A model generated the notes under the pieces. That model did not search any database and had not been told where the DNA came from. It worked only from the letters and a program-made list of their open reading frames with translations. Shown in pieces: positions 1-8,393 of a stretch of 24,025 nt of DNA. This DNA is from Saprospiraceae bacterium (GTDB taxonomy: Bacteria > Bacteroidota > Bacteroidia > Chitinophagales > Saprospiraceae): contig JALVCY010000547.1 in NCBI GenBank assembly GCA_027009605.1, forward strand, positions 1 to 24,025, given 5' to 3'. Made by a program: the position numbers and the translations under genes. The number at the start of each line of letters is the position of its first letter. Positions within the stretch are counted from its first letter, which is position 1.

Positions 1-91
1 GATTCGCTGCGCTAGTTGAGAGACTTGGGTTTTTGATTGGGATTTTACACCATTATATGATATTTGGGATTCTGTAATTGATATAGTTGTA

Positions 92-149
92 AGATTTTTT
101 AGCCGCCTAGCCGTTAAACCGTTAAACCACTATACCGTTACACCGTTAA
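92..149 (+). repeat. CCGTTA short tandem repeat, copy A
   Basis: The sequence runs through CCGTTAAACCGTTAAACC, a CTATACCGTTA unit and ACCGTTAA, preceded by GCCGCCTAG. A clearly related stretch in the opposite orientation is found at 23334-23386 (TTTAGACCGCCTGCCCG, then ACCGTTA units and CGCTATACCGTTA when read on the minus strand). Order and spacing of the units agree, so the two are copies of one dispersed repeat. No function is evident. Confidence 0.7.
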
Positions 150-646
150 TTGCCTTTGGCTCTCTAGGTTGAGACTTGTCCCGATTACTATCGTGGATTC
201 GGACTTCGTGGTTGAGTGCTTTCCAGGTTGAGACAATTTGAGTTCTTGTGGCTTTTTTACTTCATTATTCGATATTCGGCATTCTGCATTCGATATTCTG
301 TTAGTTGAAGAAGTTGAAAAAGTTGATTCGCTCGCAAGCTTCGCTAGTTGAAGAAGTTGAGACGTTTGTCTTTGGCTTCTTGATTAAGCTTGTCCTTCGG
401 ACTTCGTCGTTCAGATTCGCTTGGGACGTGGATCGCTAAGCACGGAGCAAAGCGGAGTGATTGGTGAGCCAAAATGTTCCCATATAATGCCATTGGCTCT
501 GGATGAAATGCTTCACTAGTTGATAAATTGAGACGTTGACCTAGCCTCTCTGATTTGAGCTTGTCCTACGGACTTTGTGGTTGAGTGCTCCTAGAAGCAA
601 TTTGCATGGGCACGTGGTGCCTTCCGGCTTCGCTCGATGGCTACAG

Positions 647-666
647 CTTTGAACTAAAGTTCAAAG
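647..666. other. Palindrome 3' of iscS
   Basis: A perfect inverted repeat, CTTTGAACT-aa-AGTTCAAAG, lies 15 bases past the iscS stop. It could form a hairpin at the end of the iscS transcript, but no T-run follows on the minus strand, so it is not a standard intrinsic terminator. Confidence 0.4.
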
Positions 667-680
667 GCCATTAAGGGGGC

Positions 681-1901
681 TCAATGCTCTGACCATTTTA
701 CAGAATCTAAGTCGATGCCTTCTTTGTACATCTCCCAAATCGGGCTCAAATCTCTCATGTGTTGTGTACCCCGCTTGAGCTCTTCGATGGCGAGGTCAAT
801 GTCTTCTTCTGTCGTAAATCTTCCAAGACTGAAACGGATGGAAGAGTGCGCCAAATCAGAGCCTAAACCATAAGCCAATAAAACATAGGAGGGCTCCAAA
901 GATGCGGAAGTACAGGCAGAACCGGAGGAGACCGAAAGATGCTTATTGAAGGTCATCATCAAGCCCTCCCCTTCTACGTGCTTGAAGGAAATATTGGTGA
1001 CGTGTGGCATTCGGTTTTGACGGTTTCCGTTGAGGTAGGTTTCTTCAATTTTCAGTAATTCGGTTTCTAGCCGGTCACGGAGTTTGGCTAGTCTTTGGGC
1101 TTCGGTTTCCATTTCCGCAAGGGCAATCTCTGCGGCTTTGCCAAAACCGACAATGCCGGGGACATTTAAGGTGCCGGAACGCATCCCCCTTTCATGGCCT
1201 CCACCATGCATTTGGGCGGTGACTTTGACTCTTGGGTTTCTTCTTCTGACATAAAGCGCACCGATTCCCTTCGGGCCGTACATTTTGTGCGCACTCATGG
1301 CGAGTAGATGAATGCCTATCTTATTGACATCAATGGGTACTTTGCCGGCAGCTTGGGTGGCATCGGTAAAGAACAGTACACCGGCGTCTGCGCATATTTT
1401 TCCGATGGCTTCCATGTCTTGGATAACACCGGTTTCATTATTGGCCCACATGACAGCAACCATAATGGTATTGGGTTGGATGGCCGCTTTTAGCTCTTCC
1501 AAATCCAGCATCCCATCATTTTTTACCGAAAGGTAGGTCACTTCTGCGCCTTTTTTTTCTAAAGCCTTACAAGTATCTAATACGGCCTTATGCTCCGTAT
1601 TGACGGTGATAATATGGTTGCCCTTGCGGGAATACATTTCAAAGACGCCCTTGATGGCCAAATTATCTGACTCTGTGGCTCCGGAAGTGAAGATGATTTC
1701 TTTTGGGCTTGCGCCAATGAGCTTGGCTACTTGTTTACGTCCATAATCCACTCCTTCTTCGGCAGCCCAACCATAGGGATGGTTTCGGCTTGCCGCATTG
1801 CCATAATGCTCGGTAAAATAGGGAAGCATGGCTTCTACAACACGTGGATCAACCGGAGTGGTAGCATTATTATCCAGATAGACAATCTTCTTTTGGCTCA
1901 T
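681..1901 (-). CDS. iscS: Cysteine desulfurase IscS
   Basis: A PLP-dependent enzyme that takes sulfur from L-cysteine as a persulfide and passes it to Fe-S cluster assembly (and tRNA thiolation); cytosolic. The 406 residues match the usual length of housekeeping IscS (about 404). Visible hallmarks: N-terminal YLDNNATTPVDPRV; SGATESDNLAIKG (73-85); His104 in NTEHK; Asp180 and Gln183 in TDATQ; the Schiff-base lysine Lys206 in SAHK; MHGGGHERGMRSGT (231-244); and the sulfur-carrying Cys330 in SSGSACTS. The C-terminal LSPIWEMYKEG is typical of the IscS rather than the SufS branch. No iscU, iscA or other isc genes lie next to it; the next gene upstream on the strand is rpoN. A candidate operator (1952-1968) lies about 50 bases upstream of the start. 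No Shine-Dalgarno sequence is obvious, which is usual in Bacteroidota. Confidence 0.97.
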   Translation of the reverse strand: MSQKKIVYLDNNATTPVDPRVVEAMLPYFTEHYGNAASRNHPYGWAAEEGVDYGRKQVAKLIGASPKEIIFTSGATESDNLAIKGVFEMYSRKGNHIITVNTEHKAVLDTCKALEKKGAEVTYLSVKNDGMLDLEELKAAIQPNTIMVAVMWANNETGVIQDMEAIGKICADAGVLFFTDATQAAGKVPIDVNKIGIHLLAMSAHKMYGPKGIGALYVRRRNPRVKVTAQMHGGGHERGMRSGTLNVPGIVGFGKAAEIALAEMETEAQRLAKLRDRLETELLKIEETYLNGNRQNRMPHVTNISFKHVEGEGLMMTFNKHLSVSSGSACTSASLEPSYVLLAYGLGSDLAHSSIRFSLGRFTTEEDIDLAIEELKRGTQHMRDLSPIWEMYKEGIDLDSVKWSEH

Positions 1902-1951
1902 TTTGATTTTTTTTGGTACTGTCTCTTTAAAACCAACCGGCCAAACAAAAG

Positions 1952-1968
1952 TTTAGAATTTGTCTAAA
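1952..1968 (-). promoter_or_regulatory. Inverted repeat upstream of iscS, candidate operator
   Basis: A perfect inverted repeat TTTAGA-N5-TCTAAA lies 51-67 bases upstream of the iscS start. Its arms overlap AT-rich sequence (TAAACTTTTG on the minus strand) that could serve as a weak -7 region, the layout expected of a repressor site. Iron or Fe-S regulators (Rrf2/IscR-like, DtxR-like) commonly control iscS, but the bound protein is a guess. Confidence 0.4.
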
Positions 1969-1989
1969 TAAAGGATTTTTTAATCTTTT

Positions 1990-2205
1990 TCCGCAGATGT
2001 GCGCAGATTTGTTTCCCGCAGATATTCGCAGATTTCGACTTACTCATTTCTCACTACTCACCACTCATCTCTCACTACTCACTACTCACTTCTCACCGCT
2101 TTCTTTCCCGCAGATGTGCGCAGATTTTACCCGCAGATTTTCGCAGATTTATTTCTTTCTTGGCAACTCACCACTCATCTCTCACCACTCACCACTCACC
2201 ACTCT
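1990..2205. repeat. CGCAGAT and CTCAC low-complexity repeats between rpoN and iscS
   Basis: Two blocks (1990-2035 and 2107-2150) each contain two units of the form CCGCAGATNTNCGCAGATTT. They alternate with two blocks (about 2041-2098 and 2168-2203) of CTCACCACTCAT/CTCACTACTCA words. The four blocks form an A-B-A-B order, as if about 115 bases had been duplicated. The second B block runs up to the rpoN stop codon. Reading frames across it have only repeat-derived composition. Confidence 0.75.
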
Positions 2206-2206
2206 C

Positions 2207-3778
2207 TTATAATTCTTTTCTCATACGAGCGACAGGGATATCCAATTGTTCTCTATATTTGGCGACGGTACGACGGGCGATGTTGTAGCCTTTTTCGTTA
2301 AGAGCAATCATCAATTTTTCGTCGCTGAGTGGTTTGCGTTTATCTTCGTTTTCGATGATTTTGGATAAGGCATTTTTGACTTCGTAGGTAGAGACTTCTT
2401 CGCCGGCTTCGGTTTGCATGGATTCAGAGAAGAATTCTTTGAGCTGCTTGGTGCCAAATTCGGTTTGGACGTATTTGCTGTTAGCGACTCTGGATACGGT
2501 GGAGATGTCCAGTCCGGTCATTTCCGCAATGTCTTTAAGAATCATGGGGCGCAACTTGGCGGGGTCTCCGGTCAAGAAGTAGTCCTCTTGTAATTTCATG
2601 ATGGAATACATCGTATTGAGCATGGTGTCATAACGCTGTTTGATGGCGTCAATAAACCACTTGGCGGAGTCGATTTTATTTTTGATAAAATTGACGGCTT
2701 CTTTTTGTTCTTTGGTGGGTTTCTTTTTCTTTTTGTTGTTGACGTAAGACGTCAGCATTTCTTTGTAGTAGTCGTTGACTCTAAGGTCGGGGGTATTTCT
2801 AGTGTTTAGCGTAAGCTCCAACTCTCCGTCTTTATTTTGGATAAAGAAATCCGGGACAATATAATTCATGGATGAATTACCGGAGGCATGACCACTAGCC
2901 GGCTTAGGATTTAAGCTCGTGATGATGTCAATAACTTCTTTTAGGCGCTCAGAGTCAATATCCAGCCCTTTAAGGAGCTTGCTAAAGTGTTTTTTGCTAA
3001 ACGCATCAAAATATTTATTGATAAGTTTGATGGCTAGGTGGATGTTTTCAATATCTCTATCCGCAAGATTTTTAGCATTTTTTTCAAGGTGTTTTAGCTG
3101 AATAGTGATACATTCTTGAAGATTTCTGGAGCCAATACCAATGGGGTCAAATTGTTGAATCTGCTTTAGGATGGATTCAATTTTTTCTTCGGTAGTGCTG
3201 ATATTTTTGGAAAAAAGCAGGTCGTTGACCATGGCCTTCAGCTCTCTACGCAAATAACCATCATTATCAATGCTACCGATAATTTGCTCGGCGATGGCCC
3301 GATCTTCTTCGGTCTCTAAGTTTAGAGTAGCGAGTTGTTCGCCAAGGTATTCGTGAAAGCTGGATTGAACGGCAAAAGGGATATTTTTATCTTCTTCATC
3401 TTTTGTGCCGGCCGTAGATTTGTACATGATTGGGTCGTCGTCCATGTATTCTTTTACATAGTCGTCCAGTTCTAATTCTTTATCATTGGTTTCCGGAACG
3501 GCAGGCTCTTCGACCGTCACGTCTTTGACTACTTCACCGGCGTTATATACGTCGTCAAATTCATCTGCATACTCGTCATGGTCATCGGTTTCGGATTCAT
3601 GCTCACCTTGAACCTCCTCTTCGTCTTGGTATCCTTCATCCAGTGCAGGATTGGCTTCCAATTCTTCTTGAATACGCTGTTCTAAGGTTGCTGTAGGAAT
3701 CTGCAACAACTTCATCAACTGAATCTGCTGTGGGGATAATTTCTGAAGTAATTTTTGATTTAAACTTTGTTTTAGCAT
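2207..3778 (-). CDS. rpoN: RNA polymerase sigma-54 factor RpoN
   Basis: The alternative sigma factor that recognises -24/-12 promoters and needs AAA+ activators to open them. I start it at the ATG at 3776-3778 (523 aa): it is preceded by AGGAG on the minus strand, and the product begins MLKQSLNQKLLQKLSPQQIQ, the standard region I start. A longer frame back to 3835 would add 19 residues unlike the family. Regions: Gln/Leu-rich activator-interacting region I (1-45), very acidic region II (about 46-130), core-binding domain (about 135-330), a helix-turn-helix with LKDIAEMTGLDISTVSRV (414-431), and the RpoN box ARRTVAKYRE (501-510) that reads the -24 element. A lysine run (349-353) lies in the linker. 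It lies about 360 bases after uvrA with its own likely promoter, so it is probably transcribed separately. Confidence 0.97.
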   Translation of the reverse strand: MLKQSLNQKLLQKLSPQQIQLMKLLQIPTATLEQRIQEELEANPALDEGYQDEEEVQGEHESETDDHDEYADEFDDVYNAGEVVKDVTVEEPAVPETNDKELELDDYVKEYMDDDPIMYKSTAGTKDEEDKNIPFAVQSSFHEYLGEQLATLNLETEEDRAIAEQIIGSIDNDGYLRRELKAMVNDLLFSKNISTTEEKIESILKQIQQFDPIGIGSRNLQECITIQLKHLEKNAKNLADRDIENIHLAIKLINKYFDAFSKKHFSKLLKGLDIDSERLKEVIDIITSLNPKPASGHASGNSSMNYIVPDFFIQNKDGELELTLNTRNTPDLRVNDYYKEMLTSYVNNKKKKKPTKEQKEAVNFIKNKIDSAKWFIDAIKQRYDTMLNTMYSIMKLQEDYFLTGDPAKLRPMILKDIAEMTGLDISTVSRVANSKYVQTEFGTKQLKEFFSESMQTEAGEEVSTYEVKNALSKIIENEDKRKPLSDEKLMIALNEKGYNIARRTVAKYREQLDIPVARMRKEL

Positions 3779-3831
3779 CGTCTCCTCTGATTTTAAAAAA
3801 ATTTGTTGTCTAATGTGGTCCCCAATACATG

Positions 3832-3867
3832 CCAAATTATACTAAGAATAGTTTGGGAATGTTGCAA
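3832..3867 (-). promoter_or_regulatory. Likely rpoN promoter
   Basis: On the minus strand TTGC (3864-3867) is followed about 21-24 bases later by TATAATTTG (3832-3840). This is close to the Bacteroidota -33 TTG / -7 TAnnTTTG pattern, with one base extra inside the -7 element. It would give a leader of about 45-50 bases before the chosen rpoN start, which also argues against the longer reading frame, as that would begin inside the promoter. Confidence 0.45.
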
Positions 3868-4142
3868 GCCACCGGACACCATAAACCAAAAAGCATGCCA
3901 CAAAATAATAATGTGTTTTTTATAATAATGTGATAATTTGGATAGCAGAGGGAATATTGTTATTCTTAATCTCCACACTATCAATTGCTTAAAAATAGTA
4001 TTCTAGCTAAAAAGGGCGTTGGTTTGCTTAATCCATTAGACAAGAATAAAGATAAAAGTTTTTTTTATTTTTTTCAATTTTTTTTCAAAAAAAGTCAATT
4101 TTGGCGTAAAGTTTGAGGGAAGTCGCCAGCTGATGGCCTCTA
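3868..4142. other. uvrA-rpoN spacer with homopolymer tracts
   Basis: Gene-free. Three T tracts on the plus strand (4059-4066, 4068-4074, 4078-4085), followed by an A tract, are the main structure. On the minus strand these are A runs preceded by T7, about 50-85 bases beyond the uvrA stop, and could help end the uvrA transcript, although no strong GC stem precedes them. An 11-base direct repeat, ATAATAATGTG, occurs at 3905-3915 and 3922-3932. Confidence 0.4.
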
Positions 4143-6998
4143 TCAACTTGTTTTAGCCGGCTTTAATTCATCTGCCAAGAACGGAGCCGTAAAGCTAATT
4201 TTAGCTTTGGCGACCTGTTCGGGAGTGCCTTTGGCGATGATTTGTCCCCCTTCTTTTCCCCCTTCCGGCCCAATATCAACGATATAATCTGCCATTTTGA
4301 TAATATCCATGTTATGTTCGATGACGATGAGCGTATTTCCTTTGTCCACGAGCTTGTTCATCACTTTCAGCAATTGCTGTATGTCTTCAAAGTGCAAGCC
4401 GGTGGTAGGTTCGTCGAGGATGTAGAGGGTATTACCTGTATCCCTTTTGGACAGTTCTTCGGCTAATTTGACACGTTGGGCTTCTCCGCCGGAGAGCGTA
4501 GTGGCTTGTTGTCCAAGCGTGATGTATCCCAGTCCGACGTCGAGCAGGGTTTTTATCTTTCGATAAATATTAGGGATGTGCTCAAAGAATACGGCTGCTT
4601 CTTCGACGGTCATGTTTAGAATGTCATTGATGGACTTTCCTTTGTACAAGACTTCTAGGGTTTCCCGGTTATATCGTCTGCTCAGGCAAGCTTCACAATC
4701 TACGTGGACATCAGGCAAAAAATTCATTTCTATGATTCGTTTGCCGGAGCCTTTACAGACTTCGCAGCGTCCGCCTTTGACATTAAAAGAGAAGCGTCCG
4801 GGTTTATAGCCCCGGATTTTGGCTTCCGGCAAATTAGCAAATAGACTCCGGATGAAAGTAAACACGCCGGTGTAAGTGGCCGGATTGGATCGCGGGGTGC
4901 GACCGATAGGAGATTGGTCAATTTCGATGACTTTATCAATGTGTTCCAGGCCGGATATTTTTTTGTAAGGGAGGGGATTTTTTAAGCTTTTGTAGAAGTG
5001 CTTTCGCAAAATAGGATATAAAGTGCTGTTAATCAGGGAAGATTTTCCACTTCCGGAGACTCCGGTGATGCATGTAAAAGTCCCTAAAGGAATGGTGAGT
5101 TTTACATTTTTCAAGTTATTTCCGGTGGCTCCTTCCAAGATTAGTTTAAGTCCGTTTCCTTTTCGGCGTGTGCTAGGTGTAGGGATGACTCTGGTATGGT
5201 TGAGATATTCGGCTGTGACTGATTTGTTTTTGAGGAAAGCCTTGGGCGTGCCTTCCGCAACGATTTCACCGCCGTGCTCCCCGGCGCCGGGGCCTAAGTC
5301 CACGAGATAGTCCGAAGCCAGCATGATGTCTTTGTCATGCTCGACCACGATGACGCTGTTGCCGATTTCGGTCAATTCTTTGAGCGAAGCGATGAGTCGT
5401 TGATTATCTCTTTGGTGCAAGCCAATACTAGGTTCGTCCAAGATGTAGGTGATGCCGGTTAATTGAGAGCCGATTTGTGTGGCCAATCGAATGCGTTGGG
5501 CTTCCCCCCCTGAAAGGGAGCGAGCCGGGCGATTCAAATTGAGATAGACCAAGCCCACATGTTGTAAAAATTTTAAGCGAAAGCGAATCTCTTTGATAAT
5601 CTCCGTGGCAATAGCTTTTTGCCTTTCGGAAAGCTGTTTTTCAATCCGGTCAATCCATTCACTGAGCTCGGCTATATCCATTTGCGCAAGCTCGCCTATA
5701 TTCTTGTCTCCAATCTTAAAAAATCGAGATTCCTTTTTAATCCGCATCCCTTGACAGTCCGGGCAGGTAGAAACACTCATGAATTTTTCAGCCCATTGTC
5801 GCATTTTTTCCGACGTAGATTCTTTGTACCATCGTTGAAGCATCTTGATGAGACCTTCGTGTCCGATATTGTATCCATACTCATCTTTGGTGTGGTGATA
5901 TTTGACCCGTAGATTTTCGTCCCCGCCATAAAGAATGGTATCAAGCGCTTCCTTTGGAATTTTTTTGATGGGCGTCGAAAAGGTGAATTTATGCTTTTCC
6001 GAAAGGGCTCTGAGCTGCCTAAACAACATATTCTCCCGCACTTCTCCAAAAGGCACAATACCTTGTTTATTGATACTCAATGAGTTATCAGGAATGACCT
6101 TTTTGATATCCACTTCCGTAACAAATCCCAACCCGGTGCATCTAGGGCAAGCGCCATAAGGGGAATTGAAGGAAAAAGCGTTGGGCGAAGGGGCTTCATA
6201 AGAAATGCCGGATTCGGGACACATCAAATGCTTGCTGAACGAAGCGATTTCGTTGGTATCCATATCGAGGATAAAGATGAGCCCCTCCCCCATCTGCAGG
6301 GCTAGCTCCAGGGATTTGCGAAAGCGATCAATCTTGCTATTATCCAACTTAATCCGATCCACGACCAGTTCGATGTCATGGGTTTTGTAGCGATCTAATT
6401 TAGGTGTGGGGCTGAGCTCCATCATGACTCCGTCCACCCGTACTTTGGTAAAACCCTGTTTGCGGACTTGCTCAAAAAGCTCCCGGTAATGGCCTTTACG
6501 AGCACGGACTAAAGGAGCTAGAATAGATATTTTTTTGTCGGTATAATTGGCCATTACATTATCGACCATTTGGTCTTCGGTAAATTGCACCATTTTCTTG
6601 CCCGTCACATAAGAGTAAGCTTCTCCGGCACGAGCGAAAAGCAGTCTTAAAAAGTCATAAATTTCGGTCACTGTGCCGACCGTAGATCTGGGATTTTTGT
6701 TGGTTGTTTTTTGCTCGATGGAAATAACGGGGCTCAAACCGGTGATTTTTTCGACATCAGGTCTTTCCATCTCTCCAATAAACTGACGGGCATAAGAAGA
6801 AAAAGTCTCCATATATCGACGCTGCCCTTCGGCGTAAATGGTGTCAAAGGCCAAGGATGATTTACCGCTGCCACTGACTCCGGTGATGACCACGAGTTGG
6901 TTTCGGGGAAGAGAAATGTCAATTCCTTTGAGATTGTGAACTTTTGCCCCAATCACATGGATGCTCTCTTGAGTTTTTTTCTTAGTCGTTTTTGTCAT
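4143..6998 (-). CDS. uvrA: UvrABC excinuclease subunit A
   Basis: The damage-sensing ATPase of nucleotide excision repair: a UvrA dimer loads UvrB on lesions. The 951 residues match the family (about 940-950). Two ABC modules are complete: Walker A GVSGSGKS at 40-47 and 646-653; signature LSGGEAQR at 495-502 and 835-842; Walker B with DEPS (521-524) and DEPT (862-865). The C-terminal zinc module has all four cysteines (745, 748, 768, 771). In the first zinc-like module the second cysteine is replaced (Cys260, Ser263, then Cys284 and Cys287), so it may not hold zinc in the canonical way; I recall the same change in other Bacteroidota UvrA proteins and do not read it as damage. CPDC at 412-415 is retained. 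The gene stands alone; no uvrB is in the window. Confidence 0.97.
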   Translation of the reverse strand: MTKTTKKKTQESIHVIGAKVHNLKGIDISLPRNQLVVITGVSGSGKSSLAFDTIYAEGQRRYMETFSSYARQFIGEMERPDVEKITGLSPVISIEQKTTNKNPRSTVGTVTEIYDFLRLLFARAGEAYSYVTGKKMVQFTEDQMVDNVMANYTDKKISILAPLVRARKGHYRELFEQVRKQGFTKVRVDGVMMELSPTPKLDRYKTHDIELVVDRIKLDNSKIDRFRKSLELALQMGEGLIFILDMDTNEIASFSKHLMCPESGISYEAPSPNAFSFNSPYGACPRCTGLGFVTEVDIKKVIPDNSLSINKQGIVPFGEVRENMLFRQLRALSEKHKFTFSTPIKKIPKEALDTILYGGDENLRVKYHHTKDEYGYNIGHEGLIKMLQRWYKESTSEKMRQWAEKFMSVSTCPDCQGMRIKKESRFFKIGDKNIGELAQMDIAELSEWIDRIEKQLSERQKAIATEIIKEIRFRLKFLQHVGLVYLNLNRPARSLSGGEAQRIRLATQIGSQLTGITYILDEPSIGLHQRDNQRLIASLKELTEIGNSVIVVEHDKDIMLASDYLVDLGPGAGEHGGEIVAEGTPKAFLKNKSVTAEYLNHTRVIPTPSTRRKGNGLKLILEGATGNNLKNVKLTIPLGTFTCITGVSGSGKSSLINSTLYPILRKHFYKSLKNPLPYKKISGLEHIDKVIEIDQSPIGRTPRSNPATYTGVFTFIRSLFANLPEAKIRGYKPGRFSFNVKGGRCEVCKGSGKRIIEMNFLPDVHVDCEACLSRRYNRETLEVLYKGKSINDILNMTVEEAAVFFEHIPNIYRKIKTLLDVGLGYITLGQQATTLSGGEAQRVKLAEELSKRDTGNTLYILDEPTTGLHFEDIQQLLKVMNKLVDKGNTLIVIEHNMDIIKMADYIVDIGPEGGKEGGQIIAKGTPEQVAKAKISFTAPFLADELKPAKTS

Positions 6999-7022
6999 TG
7001 CCCAATTTTAACATACAGGGCG

Positions 7023-7050
7023 CAAAGATAGTTCATCTTGGGCAAAGATA
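7023..7050 (-). promoter_or_regulatory. Tandem -7 elements upstream of uvrA
   Basis: TATCTTTG, an exact TAnnTTTG match, occurs twice on the minus strand (7023-7030 and 7043-7050), 20 bases apart. The nearer one would give a leader of about 15-20 bases before the uvrA ATG. Neither has a perfect TTTG at the -33 position, so one or both may need help or be weak. No LexA-like box was recognised. Confidence 0.45.
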
Positions 7051-7646
7051 GGGTGTGAAGGTGTAGCGGTTTGGCAGCCAAATGCTCTAGGCTGATGAAC
7101 CACGAAAAACACGAAAAGAATGATGGTTTTGTGATTTAGCGGTGAGCTTGCCCCGAAAACTTGGACATAGGCTCTTGGGGCACAAAAGGAGAGCCGCCCA
7201 TAGTGACTTCGCAGATTCCAAAGGAAAGAGATGCTGTCATACCCTTGCGGGGAAAAATGTGATGAATCCCCGACACCCATTGACCAAAGGATTCGCAGTC
7301 GAAGCCACCATGGTAAGTACTTGAGAATGAGAGCGTTGTATGGGAAGTGGCTGGTTCTTGGCAAAAGTGTCGGAGTGCCGCCCGACCAAGATAGAATCAG
7401 GGAAAAAGAAAATTCCAAAGATCGGTCCGGCTTTTCTTTATCGCTTGTTTTTAACTTTTAGAGAATTTCTGTGTACCTTCGTGGAGAAAAAAAAGTACGA
7501 CACATATCAATGTGGATGCGTAATGGCGGACAAAAAGAAAGAGCTTATACTTGGCTGCTTGCAGGAATGAAAGATTGGTGGCTTTAGCTAGCTGTTAGGG
7601 CTAGTCCGCCACGACGCATACACTCACCGACACAATAACAAAAAAA
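7051..7646. other. Gene-free region with several short stem-loops
   Basis: No frame here resembles a known protein; the longest ones (about 60-136 codons) overlap each other on both strands. The stretch holds a cluster of potential stems: GCCCC (7150-7154) with GGGGC (7177-7181); GGCTCT (7170-7175) with AGAGCC (7190-7195); and a nested pair TCTTG/GTCGG (7356-7373) with CCGAC/CAAGA (7382-7391). Words common in Bacteroidota spacers, AACCACGAAAAACACGAAA near 7097 and TTTCTGTGTACCTTCGTGG near 7466, lie at either side in opposite orientation. It may be a decayed repeat or a structured RNA; I cannot tell which. Confidence 0.35.
7578..7612. other. Two-part stem-loop upstream of the Crp-like gene
   Basis: GTGGC (7578-7582) pairs with GCCAC (7608-7612), and CTAGC (7588-7592) pairs with GCTAG (7600-7604), with an internal bulge between them and a 7-base loop. 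It lies 35 bases before the start codon of the Crp-like gene and could be a leader structure or a recombination-site-like hairpin. There is no T-run. Confidence 0.35.
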
Positions 7647-8228
7647 ATGAACTCATTCCTTGAATATATCAAAACCTTTGATCATCTCAATGATACTCAA
7701 GTAGAAATCTTAAAAGGCTTAGTTTCTATAAGAGAATATGCTGTAAATGAACATTTTTTAGAAGCAGGGAAATACTCTAAAGAAATTGCATTTATAGACA
7801 AAGGTGTTTTTAGAGTTTATTTTTATGATAAAGAAGGTCATGAAATTGTAAGATATTTTCTTCAAGAAAATCAATTTTTAGTGGATTTATATTCCTATGA
7901 AAATAATGTTATATGTAGTGAATATATTCAATCTCTTACCAAAAGCAGATTGATTATTATTTCTAAAAAATCTTTTGAAAAGTTAACAGAGTTAATTCCT
8001 AATTGGAAAAACATTACCAATAAAATCACACAGAATGCTTTACTTGAAAAACTAAATAATAGAAGTGAATTAGTAAATCAAGATGCTACGACAAGATATT
8101 TAGAATTTTTAAATAAAAACCCTAATCTTGTAAATAGAATTCCACTTGGGCATCTTGCCTCTTACCTAGGAATAAAACAACAATCTTTAAGCAGAATAAG
8201 AAAAAGTATTACCAAAACTTCAATGTAA
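7647..8228 (+). CDS. Crp/Fnr-family transcriptional regulator
   Basis: 193 residues with the two-part layout of the family: a cyclic-nucleotide-binding-like beta roll (about 10-110; AIFDKG-type turn seen as IAFIDKGVFRVYFYDKEG), a dimer helix (about 118-140) and a C-terminal winged helix with IPLGHLASYLGIKQQSLSRI (165-184). The phosphate-binding Glu/Arg pair of true cAMP receptors is not visible in the ENQFLVDLYSYEN region, so the effector is unknown. Such short Crp-like proteins are frequent in Bacteroidota and often act on a neighbouring gene. The gene is much more AT-rich than the housekeeping genes to its left (one hand-counted line: 28% against 48% G+C). Its TAA stop lies in the first bases of a MITE. 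A 16-base palindrome downstream is a candidate target site. Confidence 0.85.
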   Translation: MNSFLEYIKTFDHLNDTQVEILKGLVSIREYAVNEHFLEAGKYSKEIAFIDKGVFRVYFYDKEGHEIVRYFLQENQFLVDLYSYENNVICSEYIQSLTKSRLIIISKKSFEKLTELIPNWKNITNKITQNALLEKLNNRSELVNQDATTRYLEFLNKNPNLVNRIPLGHLASYLGIKQQSLSRIRKSITKTSM

Positions 8229-8386
8229 CTATTTAGCCACCCGCTAATTTTTGCTAGAAAATGTCCTTTTTGCGCCTGTTTTTGCTAAAATGTTCTCACG
8301 TAGGGACGCACGGCCGTGCGTCCCTACGTCAACATCCACAAAAATGCCTATTTTCTATCTAAAAATTGGGACACCAAAACAGTTAC
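8225..8386 (+). mobile_element. IS66-type MITE, copy 1 (162 bp)
   Basis: Starts GTAACTATTTAGCC and ends AACAGTTAC. The ends are inverted repeats of each other, and the whole element folds as one long imperfect palindrome around a perfect 32-base palindromic core at 8298-8329 (ACGTAGGGACGCAC and its complement). It is flanked by ACTTCAAT (8217-8224) and CCTTCAAT (8387-8394), an 8-base duplication with one difference. It is closely similar to the copies at 10467 and 18648. It has no coding capacity and overlaps the stop codon of the Crp-like gene. GTAA ends plus 8-base target duplications match the IS66 family; the parent transposase is not in the window. Confidence 0.85.
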
Positions 8387-8393
8387 CCTTCAA

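Larger units (their letters stand above)
1..680. other. Gene-free, repeat-rich left edge
   Basis: No convincing reading frame is present. The stretch is built from degenerate short repeats. Modules of the type TTGAGAC...CTTGTCC..CGGACTT.GT.GTTGAG recur near 170-225, 355-415 and 520-590. GATTCGCT...CTAGTTGA recurs at 1-20 and 324-348. ATTCGATATTC-type words recur at 267-300. A CCGTTA array lies at about 92-149. These look like decayed intergenic repeats rather than a broken gene. Confidence 0.6.

Noticed and set aside
1999..2301. 100-codon plus-strand frame beside rpoN
   Set aside because: Its translation is made of CTCAC and CGCAGAT repeats and runs antisense into rpoN.
3779..3835. N-terminal extension of rpoN to an upstream ATG
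   Set aside because: The added 19 residues do not fit the family; AGGAG precedes the inner ATG, and the likely promoter overlaps the longer start.
4242..6952. Several 60-97 codon frames antisense to uvrA
   Set aside because: Shadows of a strongly coding gene; none has a start signal or a recognisable product.
7008..7418. 136-codon minus-strand frame in the uvrA upstream region
   Set aside because: It covers the uvrA promoter elements, overlaps open frames on the other strand, has no recognisable domain and runs through stem-loop sequence.
7231..7461. 76-codon plus-strand frame rich in Arg, Ser and Lys
   Set aside because: Competes with two other frames over the same bases; no family, no start signal; more likely non-coding repeat DNA.
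7578..7612. Integron attC site
   Set aside because: The two-part stem is suggestive, but no proper GTTRRRY/RYYYAAC core pair and no integrase or cassette array were found.
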